In this document: in pieces, positions 43,840 to 52,329 of the stretch
Layout of the letters: every line of letters starts with the position of its first letter
How positions within the stretch are numbered: position 1 is the stretch's first letter
DNA from: an uncultured Litoreibacter sp.
GTDB lineage: Bacteria; Pseudomonadota; Alphaproteobacteria; Rhodobacterales; Rhodobacteraceae
NCBI RefSeq assembly: GCF_947487515.1
Contig: NZ_CANKWO010000001.1
Span: 868,001 to 932,000, forward strand
Length of the DNA stretch: 64,000 nucleotides
Reading direction: 5' to 3'
Notes under the pieces: model-generated
Told to the model about the DNA's origin: nothing
The model's input: only the letters and a program-made list of their open reading frames with translations
Database searches by the model: none
Position numbers and translations under genes: made by a program

Positions 43840-46029
43840 ATGTCTGACATCATCTACACCAAAGTGGACGAAGCCCCCGAGCTGGCGTCCGCCTCCTTCT
43901 TGCCAATCATCCAGAAATTCGCCGCCGCTGCTGGCGTTTCGATTGGCACCAAGGACATCAGCCTCGCTGGTCGCATCCTGTCGCAATTCCCTGAGTTCCT
44001 GAAGGAAGACCAGCGCCAGTCTGACGATCTTGCAGAATTGGGCCGCTTGGTAAAAACCGCTGAGGCCAATGTCATCAAGCTGCCAAACATCTCGGCCTCT
44101 GTCCCGCAGTTGGTGGCCGCGGTGAAAGAGCTTCAGTCGCAAGGTTTCGCCCTTCCCGACTACCCTGAGACCCCAAGCACAGATGCTGAGAAAGCCGTTC
44201 GCGCCAAATACGATGGCCTCAAAGGCTCTGCAGTGAACCCCGTTCTGCGCGAAGGCAACTCGGACCGCCGCGCCGCAAAAGCCGTCAAAAGCTTTGCCCA
44301 AAACAACCCGCACCGTATGGGGGAATGGACCGCCGACAGCAAAACCCGCGTCGCCTCCATGTCCGGCGATGACTTCCGCTCTAACGAGGTCTCCGCGACT
44401 TTGGCGAAAGAAGCCACAGCGAAAATCGTGTTGGAAACCGCCAATGGTGAAACCGTGCTGAAGGACGGCATCAGCTACCCCGCAGGCACCGTTGTCGATG
44501 CAACCTTCATGAGCGCCAAAGCCTTAGGGGCGTTTCTGAGCGATGAGATCGAGAAGACCAAGGCTGAGGGCACGTTGTTCTCTTTGCACATGAAGGCGAC
44601 GATGATGAAGGTCTCCGACCCGATCATCTTCGGCCATGCCGTCAAAGCCTTCCTTGCCCCTGTGTTCGAGAAGCACGGTGCGGCAATGGCAGAACTGGGC
44701 GTGAACCCGAACTCTGGCATGGGCGATCTGCTGGCCCGCGTTGACGGCAATGCCGCGATCATGGCCGACATTGACGCCTGCATGGCATCACGCCCGCCGA
44801 TGTATATGGTTGATTCCGACAAGGGCATCACCAACTTGCACGTCCCATCTGACGTGATCATCGATGCCTCCATGCCTGCGCTGATCCGCGCAGGCGGCAA
44901 GGGCTGGGGCCCAGACGGCAAAGAGGCCGACACCAACTGCGTCATCCCGGATGACTCCTACGCTCCGGTCTATGACGAAAGCATCAAATTCTTCAAAGAG
45001 AATGGCAAGCTGAACCCCGCAACTGCAGGCACGGTGCAAAACATCGGCCTGATGGCGCAAAAAGCCGAGGAATACGGCTCCCACCCGACCACATTCGAAA
45101 TCAAAGAGGCCGGTACGGTTAAAATGATCCTCGACGACGGCACCGTACTGCACAGCCACGCAGTCGAGGCTGGCGACATCTGGCGTTCGGCATCCGCCCG
45201 CAAGGCCCCGATTGAGGATTGGGTCAATCTCGCGATTGATCGCCAGAAGGCTGAAGGCAGCCGTGCCATCTTCTGGCTCGACGCAACGCGCGCCCATGAC
45301 GCCGAGTTGATCGCATATGTAAAGCCGATCTTGGAAGCCAAAGGCGTTGCCGACAAATTCGAGATTATGGCCCCACGTGAAGCCACACGCGCCTCGCTGG
45401 AGACCATCACCAAGGGCGAAAACACCATCGCAGTTTCGGGCAATGTGTTGCGCGACTATCTGACTGACCTGTTCCCGATCTTGGAGCTGGCGACCTCGGC
45501 CAAAATGTTGTCCATCGTGAAGCTGATGAACGGAGGCGGCTTGTTCGAGACAGGTGCCGGTGGTTCGGCCCCGAAGCACGTTCAACAGTTGATGGAAGAA
45601 AACCACCTGCGTTGGGACAGCCTTGGCGAGTTCTGCGCATTGGGTGAAAGCCTGACATTCCTTGCCAACGCTAAAGGCAACGAGAAAGCCCGCGTCTTGG
45701 GCGAAGCCGTTGATGCCGCAACCCAAGGCATTTTGGACAATGGCAAATCGCCGTCGCGCAAAGTCGGCGAGCCTGACAACCGCGACAGCCACTACTGGTT
45801 CGCGCGTTACTGGGCTGACGCACTGGCCGCGCAATCCAGCGACGCCGATCTGGCCGCCCATTTCGCACCAATCGCCAAAGCGCTGGCCGAGGGCGAAACC
45901 AAAATCACCGCCGAGCTGGCGGCGGCTCAAGGATCAGCTTCCGACTTGGGCGGCTATTTCCACGGGGACGCTGCAAAAACCGCAGCGGTGATGCGCCCAT
46001 CTGCAACGTTGAACGCAATCATCGACTAA
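43840..46029 (+). CDS. icd: NADP-dependent isocitrate dehydrogenase, monomeric type
   Basis: A 729-residue enzyme of the citric acid cycle that decarboxylates isocitrate to 2-oxoglutarate and makes NADPH. Its size and landmarks ([14 protein letters not shown] start, [55 protein letters not shown]) identify the monomeric class (IDH-II), unrelated in length to the common dimeric enzyme. The ATG at 43840 follows an AAGAGG signal; an upstream in-frame ATG at 43795 is less likely. A strong terminator follows. High-expression codon choice is apparent. Confidence 0.97.
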   Translation: MSDIIYTKVDEAPELASASFLPIIQKFAAAAGVSIGTKDISLAGRILSQFPEFLKEDQRQSDDLAELGRLVKTAEANVIKLPNISASVPQLVAAVKELQSQGFALPDYPETPSTDAEKAVRAKYDGLKGSAVNPVLREGNSDRRAAKAVKSFAQNNPHRMGEWTADSKTRVASMSGDDFRSNEVSATLAKEATAKIVLETANGETVLKDGISYPAGTVVDATFMSAKALGAFLSDEIEKTKAEGTLFSLHMKATMMKVSDPIIFGHAVKAFLAPVFEKHGAAMAELGVNPNSGMGDLLARVDGNAAIMADIDACMASRPPMYMVDSDKGITNLHVPSDVIIDASMPALIRAGGKGWGPDGKEADTNCVIPDDSYAPVYDESIKFFKENGKLNPATAGTVQNIGLMAQKAEEYGSHPTTFEIKEAGTVKMILDDGTVLHSHAVEAGDIWRSASARKAPIEDWVNLAIDRQKAEGSRAIFWLDATRAHDAELIAYVKPILEAKGVADKFEIMAPREATRASLETITKGENTIAVSGNVLRDYLTDLFPILELATSAKMLSIVKLMNGGGLFETGAGGSAPKHVQQLMEENHLRWDSLGEFCALGESLTFLANAKGNEKARVLGEAVDAATQGILDNGKSPSRKVGEPDNRDSHYWFARYWADALAAQSSDADLAAHFAPIAKALAEGETKITAELAAAQGSASDLGGYFHGDAAKTAAVMRPSATLNAIID

Positions 46030-46048
46030 GCCGCAAGGTTACAGTCAC

Positions 46049-46085
46049 AAAAGGGCCGCGCTGCATACCGTAGTGCGGCCCTTTT
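46049..46085 (+). terminator. Terminator after icd
   Basis: AAAAGGGCCGC and GCGGCCCTTTT are perfect 11-bp arms around a 15-base loop, 20 bases past the stop. The symmetric A and T flanks would let it act on both strands. Confidence 0.85.
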
Positions 46086-46214
46086 CACGCTTTGCGAGTT
46101 GTTTCATACGCCGCAGGGCAAAAGCGCAAAATCTACCTATCGCAGGCCCGCATGACGAAAGATCGATGCCAAGCGGATCCAGTTTCCGCCCCGTTGATCC
46201 CCGCCGCTGTTGGA

Positions 46215-46493
46215 CTAGGTCCAGTTCGGCACTTCACCACCTGGAAGGAATTGCCGTGCCATCATCGGCTGGCGATAATCCAGCTGGTTGTCATCGCAAA
46301 ACCCCGTGACCCAAGCGTCATCCATCAACAAGAAATCGAGGACCGATCCCAGAAACGCCGGATCTGCTGCCTGCGCGCGAACGCTATCGATGGACGAGCC
46401 GCTGGCCCCTAAGAACACCCCCATCAGATCATCAGAGGCAGCAATCCACCTCAGCGCCGTCAGGGCCAGTTCTTCTGCTTTTTGCGGGGTCAT
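46215..46493 (-). CDS. DUF3572 family protein
   Basis: A 92-residue protein, all helical, beginning AEELALTALRWIAA and containing DPAFLGSVLDFLLMDDAWV and the final FCDDNQLDYRQPMMARQFL. This matches the small alphaproteobacterial DUF3572 family of unknown function. It is divergent from the pleD-like gene, an arrangement I recall as common in the group. No catalytic motif is visible. Confidence 0.85.
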   Translation of the reverse strand: MTPQKAEELALTALRWIAASDDLMGVFLGASGSSIDSVRAQAADPAFLGSVLDFLLMDDAWVTGFCDDNQLDYRQPMMARQFLPGGEVPNWT

Positions 46494-46590
46494 AGAGCGG
46501 GCTCCAAACTTGGTAAATGTTTCTTAACTCTTCGCAGAACACACTGCTTGCCATCAAGAGATGATTCCCATCTCAGGAGCAAAAGCGCAC

Positions 46591-48003
46591 ATGGCTGGCC
46601 GCATTCTCATCATAGATCCGCTACCAACGAACAGAATGGTCTTGAAGGCCAAATTGTCGTTAGCTCACTATGACGTCAACGTCGCCGATGGCGTAGATCA
46701 AGCACGTGAGCTGACCCAAACACATCTGTTCGAAGCCATTTTGATTTCCTCGGCCCTCGTGGATTTCACCGAAAACTGTGTTCTGACGTGGATGACGGCC
46801 GCTCAGCAGCAAAGTTGCGCGGCAAGTACCTTCATTTTCATGCATGATTTTGCGCAAAGTGATCAAAACCCCGAGCTGTTGGAGCAATGCCTCAATGCAG
46901 GGGCAGATGATGTTCTCACGCGCCCCTTTACCGAAGATGTCTTGTTGGCCCGCATTCGCAATCTGATGCGCGATAACGCCTATAACAGGGAACTGAACCT
47001 TCCCGCCTTACAACAAGGGCTTAGCGCAGACGATCAAACTCCTGCCCTTGCCCCTCCGACACATACGGTCATCGCGCAAGTCAGCGTCACCGATACACCG
47101 CGATTTTCAGCCCGCGTCAGTGGGTATCTTCACGATTTGAACCAGTGCATCCCTCCTCCAAACCACGTCAAATCCGTGCCTCTTTCGTTGATCACGCAAC
47201 CAGACCCTACGACGAATGAACCTGATGTCGTTCTGTTGGTGGCTCAAAACGGGGCAACGGAACGCGCATTGCTGGTCATGTCACAGCTCTTGTCCCGAGC
47301 ACGCATGCAAGATGTCAGAGTGATTGTCGTTCTTGAAACCCCTTCTCCCAAACAGACCGCCCGTGCGTTCGATATGGGGGCACATGATGTATTGGCCCTA
47401 AGCGCAGCCCCCTCTGACACTGCCACGCGAATTCAGGTTCAAGCGAACACCCGCTTTGCTATTCGAAGCCGAAAAAACGTGGTTCGTGAAGGGCTTAGAC
47501 TGGCTGTTATAGACCCGTTGACGGGGTTGTATAACCGGCGCTATGCGGCCAGCCGGTTGCAAGAAATTCAACGCGACTGCCTGAGTGCGCGCGCCAGTTT
47601 TGCGGTATTGGCCTTTGATGTAGACCATTTCAAGGTTGTGAATGATCGCTACGGGCATTCTGTCGGGGACGTGGTTTTGACAACTCTTGCAGAAACGCTG
47701 CGCAAAAACCTGCGGGACGAGGACTTGATTTGCCGCACAGGCGGGGAAGAATTCCTTGTCGCGCTCCCCAAAACCGACAGCCTGCAAGCCACAGCCACCG
47801 CCAATCGTTTGCGCCAACTCGTCGGTGCCATGGATATCGCGGTGGAGGGGCAATCCGCACCATTGCAGGTCACGGTCAGTGTCGGGCTTTCCATCCAGAA
47901 CGGGCAGGTCCCGATTTCTGACATGTTGGAACAGGCCGATCGCGCCCTTTATCAAGCGAAGGCGCGTGGCCGGAACGTTGTGGCGATCGCGACGGCGGCT
48001 TAA
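46591..48003 (+). CDS. pleD: PleD-like diguanylate cyclase with two receiver domains
   Basis: A 470-residue response regulator that makes cyclic di-GMP. Receiver 1 (about 1-120) begins GRILIIDPLPTNRMVLKAKL, but its phosphoacceptor position reads AILISSALVD with no aspartate, so it may not be phosphorylated. Receiver 2 (about 160-300) is also degenerate. The GGDEF domain (about 310-470) has DPLTGLYNRRYA and the active site GGEEF at residue 384, with an RxxD-like inhibitory site not obvious. The ATG at 46591 follows AGGAG. It probably influences the motile-to-sessile switch. Confidence 0.9.
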   Translation: MAGRILIIDPLPTNRMVLKAKLSLAHYDVNVADGVDQARELTQTHLFEAILISSALVDFTENCVLTWMTAAQQQSCAASTFIFMHDFAQSDQNPELLEQCLNAGADDVLTRPFTEDVLLARIRNLMRDNAYNRELNLPALQQGLSADDQTPALAPPTHTVIAQVSVTDTPRFSARVSGYLHDLNQCIPPPNHVKSVPLSLITQPDPTTNEPDVVLLVAQNGATERALLVMSQLLSRARMQDVRVIVVLETPSPKQTARAFDMGAHDVLALSAAPSDTATRIQVQANTRFAIRSRKNVVREGLRLAVIDPLTGLYNRRYAASRLQEIQRDCLSARASFAVLAFDVDHFKVVNDRYGHSVGDVVLTTLAETLRKNLRDEDLICRTGGEEFLVALPKTDSLQATATANRLRQLVGAMDIAVEGQSAPLQVTVSVGLSIQNGQVPISDMLEQADRALYQAKARGRNVVAIATAA

Positions 48004-48004
48004 C

Positions 48005-48514
48005 TTAATCTTTAAGCCACTTCTTCCGTTTCCCCCCCCGTTTGAGTGCATGTTGCAACCTGTCCGCATAGGCGATCCGTTGTGCTGGCGTCATTGAGGC
48101 GACACGGTCTACCAGCACGATTTGCATCTCGTCGGAGCGACCTTTTATCATCTGTTGTTGCTGCTGCAAAAGAGCGGCGAAAGCCTCTTGGTCAAACGGT
48201 GACTGCTTCAGCAAATCTGCGGCCTGTTGGGCAAGCCCCCCCAGCTCGGCCCGAAACTCGCGATTTTGATCTTTACGGCCTTTGCGCAAGGCTTTGCCAA
48301 TGGCCCGACGGTCAGTCTGGTCCAGTGCCCGACCGTAGATGCCGATCGCAGCGGCTTCAGGTCCTTTGCCCCTGTCACGCCCTGCCCCATGCCGCCCGCC
48401 TTGAAAAGCTGCGCCAATGACGGCCCCGATTACCAGTACATTCACCGCCAAAGATACGATCAGCGCGATTTTGATACGACGCGGGGTTTGACTCTTTGTG
48501 TCATCCATCTCCAT
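48005..48514 (-). CDS. Periplasmic heavy-metal-sensor / Spy-like protein
   Basis: A 169-residue protein with an N-terminal membrane anchor, IKIALIVSLAVNVLVIGAVIGAAF. The periplasmic domain is rich in Gln, Arg and Ala and made of helices: LTQ-type region AALLQQQQQMIKGRSDEMQ, then MTPAQRIAYADRL. The layout resembles the metal-resistance/CpxP-Spy group (LTxxQ motifs). Its start overlaps the stop of the putative anti-sigma gene, so it is the third gene of an operon headed by an ECF sigma factor. It may sense envelope stress or metal; this is inferred. Confidence 0.72.
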   Translation of the reverse strand: MEMDDTKSQTPRRIKIALIVSLAVNVLVIGAVIGAAFQGGRHGAGRDRGKGPEAAAIGIYGRALDQTDRRAIGKALRKGRKDQNREFRAELGGLAQQAADLLKQSPFDQEAFAALLQQQQQMIKGRSDEMQIVLVDRVASMTPAQRIAYADRLQHALKRGGKRKKWLKD

Positions 48515-48897
48515 CACCCTTCCTCAATCCAGTAAACATCGCCCAACAAGGCGTGACTCATTACGCCGTCGGCCTCAACATCCTCCTGCCAGCCGGCCCA
48601 TGTCGTGGCGAACTCGGGGTTCACAAAACCCAAATATACCCCCACACATGCGCAGGCCGTCAAACCGCCCAATGCCGGAAGCCCCCCGATATCTTCGAAA
48701 AACTGAGCCCACCAAGACATGCGCCGGTCGGGCGCCTGCGGGATTTCTTTCGCAAATTTCGCCTGTGTCATCGCGGCATCTGACGCGATGCGCGACAGAA
48801 GATCAGCGGAGGGAACAGGCGTGTCCTGACGGGCCTGTTGGAAAAAACCTTCCAACTCCAAATCCGCCTCTGGGTTGGTTTTCAGATCGTCCGTCAT
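48514..48897 (-). CDS. Putative anti-sigma factor, single-pass membrane protein
   Basis: A 127-residue protein with an acidic cytoplasmic N-terminus (about 1-65), a single membrane helix LGGLTACACVGVYLGFV, and a short periplasmic tail. It starts 4 bases inside the end of the ECF sigma gene and is followed, overlapping, by the Spy-like gene. Gene order sigma, small membrane protein, periplasmic sensor is typical of ECF control modules. No zinc-binding HxxxCxxC motif is present, so it is not a ZAS anti-sigma factor. Function is inferred from context. Confidence 0.6.
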   Translation of the reverse strand: MTDDLKTNPEADLELEGFFQQARQDTPVPSADLLSRIASDAAMTQAKFAKEIPQAPDRRMSWWAQFFEDIGGLPALGGLTACACVGVYLGFVNPEFATTWAGWQEDVEADGVMSHALLGDVYWIEEG

Positions 48898-49475
48898 GAT
48901 GACAACTCTTCCTTTTGAGACGTCAGAACCTTCGCCAACGTCCGTTTCCCGCGGGCCGTCAAACTTTCGACGGCCTCCACGCTAATGTTCATAACTTGTG
49001 CAATCTCAGGGTTCGACAGTTCTTCAATGTGGCGCAGCACCACGGCCTGTCTTTGCCGGTCCGGCAGGCTGGCCAATGCCACGTCCAGAGCAGCCATCCT
49101 GTCCGATCGTATCATCTGTATCTCAACCGAAGGAGTGGGATCCGGCGGCTCGGCCATATCATCCAACCCGACATTTACTCTGTTTCGTTTGCGAATTCGG
49201 TCAATGCACAAATTGTTAACCACACGGTAGAGCCATGTGGCAGGCTTCGCCTCGCCTGTTCGCCAGTCAGGAGCAATACGCCACAACCGAAGCATGGCCT
49301 CTTGCACCACATCCTCCGCCTCGGCCAAATCCCCCAACATACGCCGCGCAAAGCTCAGCGCGAGTGGAGACAGTCGCAATGTCAACGCCTCCGCCGCCGC
49401 ACTGTCACCATTGGCAAACAGCACGATTAACGCGTCATCGTCGAGTTGATCAGATTGATCCAGAGCCATATCCAT
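48894..49475 (-). CDS. ECF-type RNA polymerase sigma factor
   Basis: A 193-residue sigma-70 family factor. Region 2 is RMLGDLAEAEDVVQEAMLRL with ATWLYRVVNNLCIDRIR, and region 4 is LPDRQRQAVVLRHIEELS with VEAVESLTARGKRTLAKVL. It has no region 1 or 3, as in ECF factors. It heads an operon with the putative anti-sigma gene (4-base overlap) and the Spy-like gene. The EF-hand gene lies 72 bases upstream in the same orientation and may share control. Confidence 0.93.
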   Translation of the reverse strand: MDMALDQSDQLDDDALIVLFANGDSAAAEALTLRLSPLALSFARRMLGDLAEAEDVVQEAMLRLWRIAPDWRTGEAKPATWLYRVVNNLCIDRIRKRNRVNVGLDDMAEPPDPTPSVEIQMIRSDRMAALDVALASLPDRQRQAVVLRHIEELSNPEIAQVMNISVEAVESLTARGKRTLAKVLTSQKEELSS

Positions 49476-49547
49476 CTCAAGCGATACTAACCGATTGTGG
49501 CGGTAGGGACGACCGTTTTGTCCGCCCCTACGTTTCGATTTTCAGGC

Positions 49548-50024
49548 TTAGTTCTTTTGTTTGCGACCCTTGCCCTTTTTGCCCATTTCCTCGAACTCGG
49601 CCTTGGAGATTTCGCCATTTCCGTCCTTATCGAGGCGTGAGAACCTGTTGCCTTTGTTCTTGCCGCCAGCATCAACCATCTCTTCTTTGCTCAAGGAGCC
49701 GTTCCCATCGGCATCCATACGCTTCATCATCTTGTCCACACGACGCTCCATCCGGCCTTCTTTGCCTGCTTTCGCATGGGCCACCAATTCGTCGCGCGAC
49801 AAAGAGCCGTCGCCGTTCGTGTCGGCAGAGGCGAAACGCGCATTCCGGTGCGCCTGCATTTCCGCCTTGGTGATGCTGCCGTTGCCATCTGCGTCGAGCT
49901 CTTCAAAGGTGACGCGGGGCCCATGCCCACCCTTGGCTTGTGCCATCATCGGTGTGAAAGCCAACGCAAGGCCGACGCTTGCCAAAACCAGTTTCGATTT
50001 CAAATTACCTGCCAGTCGTGCCAT
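49548..50024 (-). CDS. Secreted EF-hand calcium-binding protein
   Basis: A 158-residue protein with a signal peptide (KLVLASVGLALAFTPMMAQA, cleavage after AQA near residue 27). Four canonical EF-hand loops follow: DADGNGSITKAEM, DTNGDGSLSRDEL, DADGNGSLSKEEM and DKDGNGEISKAEF. It ends in a Lys- and Gly-rich tail. All loops keep the D-x-D/N-x-N/D-G pattern needed for calcium. The ATG at 50024 follows GGAGAC; an upstream ATG at 50078 would hide the signal peptide. It probably binds calcium in the periplasm, and its closeness to the ECF operon hints at a common stress response. Confidence 0.9.
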   Translation of the reverse strand: MARLAGNLKSKLVLASVGLALAFTPMMAQAKGGHGPRVTFEELDADGNGSITKAEMQAHRNARFASADTNGDGSLSRDELVAHAKAGKEGRMERRVDKMMKRMDADGNGSLSKEEMVDAGGKNKGNRFSRLDKDGNGEISKAEFEEMGKKGKGRKQKN

Positions 50025-50217
50025 CTTTAGTCTCCATTTTTTAACATTTAGCGACCAGACTTGGCCGCCGATATGCACCTTTAACGCAGCACATCAGATG
50101 TTCCGTCGCACCGTTGCGCATTTTTTTCGCGCCCCCCTCACCCGAGACATCCTGTCACCCTGCAATCGACAACAGAACCGCATATGATACGGCTCTAAGG
50201 GAAAAGGTATTTTGACC

Positions 50218-50622
50218 ATGGCCACTGATACACCGAACGAAGAACACCTGCGCGAAGTCAAACCCGCTTTGCTGCGCGGCTGGAAACAGAAGTGCCCCTC
50301 ATGTGGGCAGGCTCCTATCTTTTCGAGCTTCCTGAAGGTGCGCGACGAATGTCCCGTATGCCATGAACAACTCAGCCATCACCGCGCGGACGACGGGCCG
50401 GCCTATCTGACGATCTTGATCGTGGGCCACATCATCGGGCCGCTTTTGTTGTGGTCTTTCGTGAACTTCGAACCGGACCCCCTCATGATCGCCATCATTT
50501 TCACCATCGGGTCCGTCGCCCTGTCGCTGTATCTTTTGCCTCGCCTCAAGGGGGCCGTTGTCGCGATGCAATGGGCCAAACGGATGCATGGGTTTTCTGG
50601 CCGCTCCGCGTCACCTTTATAG
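50218..50622 (+). CDS. DUF983 family membrane protein
   Basis: A 134-residue protein. The N-terminal half has two CxxC zinc-ribbon-like pairs, KCPSCGQAPIF and ECPVCHEQL, followed by the DUF983 signature HHRADDGPAYLTILIVGHI. Two membrane helices follow (about 60-110). The family is widespread in alphaproteobacteria without a proven role. The ATG at 50218 is chosen over a TTG two codons upstream. It is followed closely by a NUDIX gene. Confidence 0.88.
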   Translation: MATDTPNEEHLREVKPALLRGWKQKCPSCGQAPIFSSFLKVRDECPVCHEQLSHHRADDGPAYLTILIVGHIIGPLLLWSFVNFEPDPLMIAIIFTIGSVALSLYLLPRLKGAVVAMQWAKRMHGFSGRSASPL

Positions 50623-50658
50623 GTTGTAGCAGTGCAAAGCTCGGGCCACAGTGGCGAC

Positions 50659-51249
50659 ATGACAGATATTCCCATTCGAGATGCCGCCAGCGTTGTTCTG
50701 CTGCGTGATACCGCTACTGCGCCCAAAGTGTTAATGGGTCAGCGCGGCAAGAACGCAGCATTCATGCCTAACAAATATGTTTTCCCAGGTGGTGCCGTTG
50801 ATCCTGAGGATGCGACAGCCGTGCTTGCTGGCACGCCGTCAACCATCTGCCAAACCCGACTTGGATCCGCTGGACATGCGCTGATTGCGGCCGCGATCCG
50901 CGAGACATGGGAAGAAACCGGCCTGACGTTAAGCGGATGTGGTGGGTTGCACTATTTCTTCCGCGCCATCACCCCTCCGGGGCGCCCACGCCGCTTTGAC
51001 GCACGATTTTTTCTAGGTGACGCCAGCGCAATGACGGACATGGATCTAGACGATTTTTCCCGCGCCAGCGACGAATTGCGTCATCTGCACTGGGTGCCGC
51101 TGTCCGAAGCGCGGGCGTTGAACCTGCCGTTTATCACCGAAGTGGTTTTGGCCGAGGTCGAAGCCCTTGCGAACACAAACACCCCGCCAAAAAGCGTGCC
51201 GTTTTTTGACAACAGCACAGGAACCTCTCGTTTCTTGCGCATTTCCTAG
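50659..51249 (+). CDS. NUDIX hydrolase
   Basis: A 196-residue pyrophosphohydrolase. The NUDIX box is visible as GHALIAAAIRETWEETGL (G...REtxEExGL). PNKYVFPGGAVDPED precedes it and LRHLHWVPLSEARAL follows, a pattern common to the NUDT19-like group that can act on CoA-type or nucleoside diphosphate substrates. The start is uncertain: ATG 50659 has a weak signal, and a GTG nine codons upstream is possible. It may share a transcript with the DUF983 gene. Confidence 0.88.
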   Translation: MTDIPIRDAASVVLLRDTATAPKVLMGQRGKNAAFMPNKYVFPGGAVDPEDATAVLAGTPSTICQTRLGSAGHALIAAAIRETWEETGLTLSGCGGLHYFFRAITPPGRPRRFDARFFLGDASAMTDMDLDDFSRASDELRHLHWVPLSEARALNLPFITEVVLAEVEALANTNTPPKSVPFFDNSTGTSRFLRIS

Positions 51250-51326
51250 TGCTTCGCGTATTAATGTTCAGAAGTTAGAAACAGTTCCACATTGCTGCCC
51301 TATTTTGTCGCTAGCGCAAGGGGGAC

Positions 51327-52328
51327 ATGACATTGATCGACAACATAGCCCCCTCCTCGGCCGAGGCCTCGACTGTTCCGAAACGCGCTTGGCGCGATCG
51401 GCTGCTGTTTTGGGGGCTAATTGCCCTTTTTGTATTCGGCTTAGCCGGACTTGTCAGCGCCACTGGCTGGCAGGCCACTTGGGCGGAGCTGCAAAAACTT
51501 TCCCTTTGGCAGATGGGTGTTCTGCTGCTCTTGTCACTTGCAAACTATCTGGCACGTGGTCTGCGGTGGCATTACCTAGCACGACGTCTTGGCCTTGAGA
51601 TCGACGTTCACCACTCTCTCATGCATTTCATCGGTGGCTTTGCCATGACGATCACTCCGGCGCGGATTGGTGAATTTGTGCGACTGCGCTGGATCAAGCG
51701 AATGACGGGCTGGAACGTAGAGCGCACAGCTCCGTTGCCACTGGCCGACCGCGCCTTTGATATGGCCGCAATGGGTGCGGTTCTTGGCCTTTCGGTCCTG
51801 TTGTGGGGACAAGGGGGAGTGACCGTGATCCCCGTTGCATTGATCGCCATTGCCGGAGCGTTAGTGATCACCCGTCCCAAACTGCTCACCAAACTTGTCG
51901 AAAGCCTATACGGGCTATTGCGACGTTGGCCGCGGATGTTTGCAAGCCTACGTCAAGCCGCCCGCTCCATGAGCCGCTTCAGCCAAATAGCCACATCTGG
52001 GCCAGCCTTTGCCCTTAGCGCATTTGGGTGGATGGCTGAATGCTATGCCTTTTTCTTGCTGCTGCAATGGATGGGGGCCGACGTGGGTCTCGCCGCCGCG
52101 ACCGTCATCTTCTTGTTCTCGGCCCTTGCTGGCGGCTTAACCGGAGCACCAGGTGGTCTTGGCGGCGCAGAAGCCTCGATGATGGTTTTATTGACCATGA
52201 ACGGCGTGCCGATCCATGTGGCGCTGGCAGCGACAACCGTCATCCGAATTACTACTCTTTGGTTTGCGATCGCCTTGGGCGCGCTGACTTTCCCCTTCGC
52301 CGAAGCCTTCTCAAACAAGTCGAACTGA
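51327..52328 (+). CDS. Flippase-like membrane protein (LPG synthase TM family)
   Basis: A 333-residue inner-membrane protein of the lysylphosphatidylglycerol-synthase transmembrane family (AglD-like, UPF0104 type), with about eight helices. Family landmarks are LANYLARGLRWHYLARRLG, FAMTITPARIGEFVRLRWI and the late GGLTGAPGGLGGAEASM. It lacks the C-terminal aminoacyl-transfer domain of MprF. It is followed by DprE1-like, DprE2-like and, convergently, UbiA-like genes, so it may flip a polyprenyl-phosphate sugar across the membrane. The ATG follows AAGGGGGAC. Confidence 0.85.
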   Translation: MTLIDNIAPSSAEASTVPKRAWRDRLLFWGLIALFVFGLAGLVSATGWQATWAELQKLSLWQMGVLLLLSLANYLARGLRWHYLARRLGLEIDVHHSLMHFIGGFAMTITPARIGEFVRLRWIKRMTGWNVERTAPLPLADRAFDMAAMGAVLGLSVLLWGQGGVTVIPVALIAIAGALVITRPKLLTKLVESLYGLLRRWPRMFASLRQAARSMSRFSQIATSGPAFALSAFGWMAECYAFFLLLQWMGADVGLAAATVIFLFSALAGGLTGAPGGLGGAEASMMVLLTMNGVPIHVALAATTVIRITTLWFAIALGALTFPFAEAFSNKSN

Positions 52329-52329
52329 T

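Noticed and set aside
44788-45930. Long open frame (380 codons) on the minus strand
   Set aside because: It lies antisense inside icd, a clear and highly conserved gene; its translation has no known motif and follows from the biased codon use of icd.
48514-48897. Annotation as a dihydroorotate dehydrogenase, a name I recall being attached to similar small proteins
   Set aside because: At 127 residues with one membrane helix it has none of the enzyme's domain; position after an ECF sigma gene fits a regulator better.
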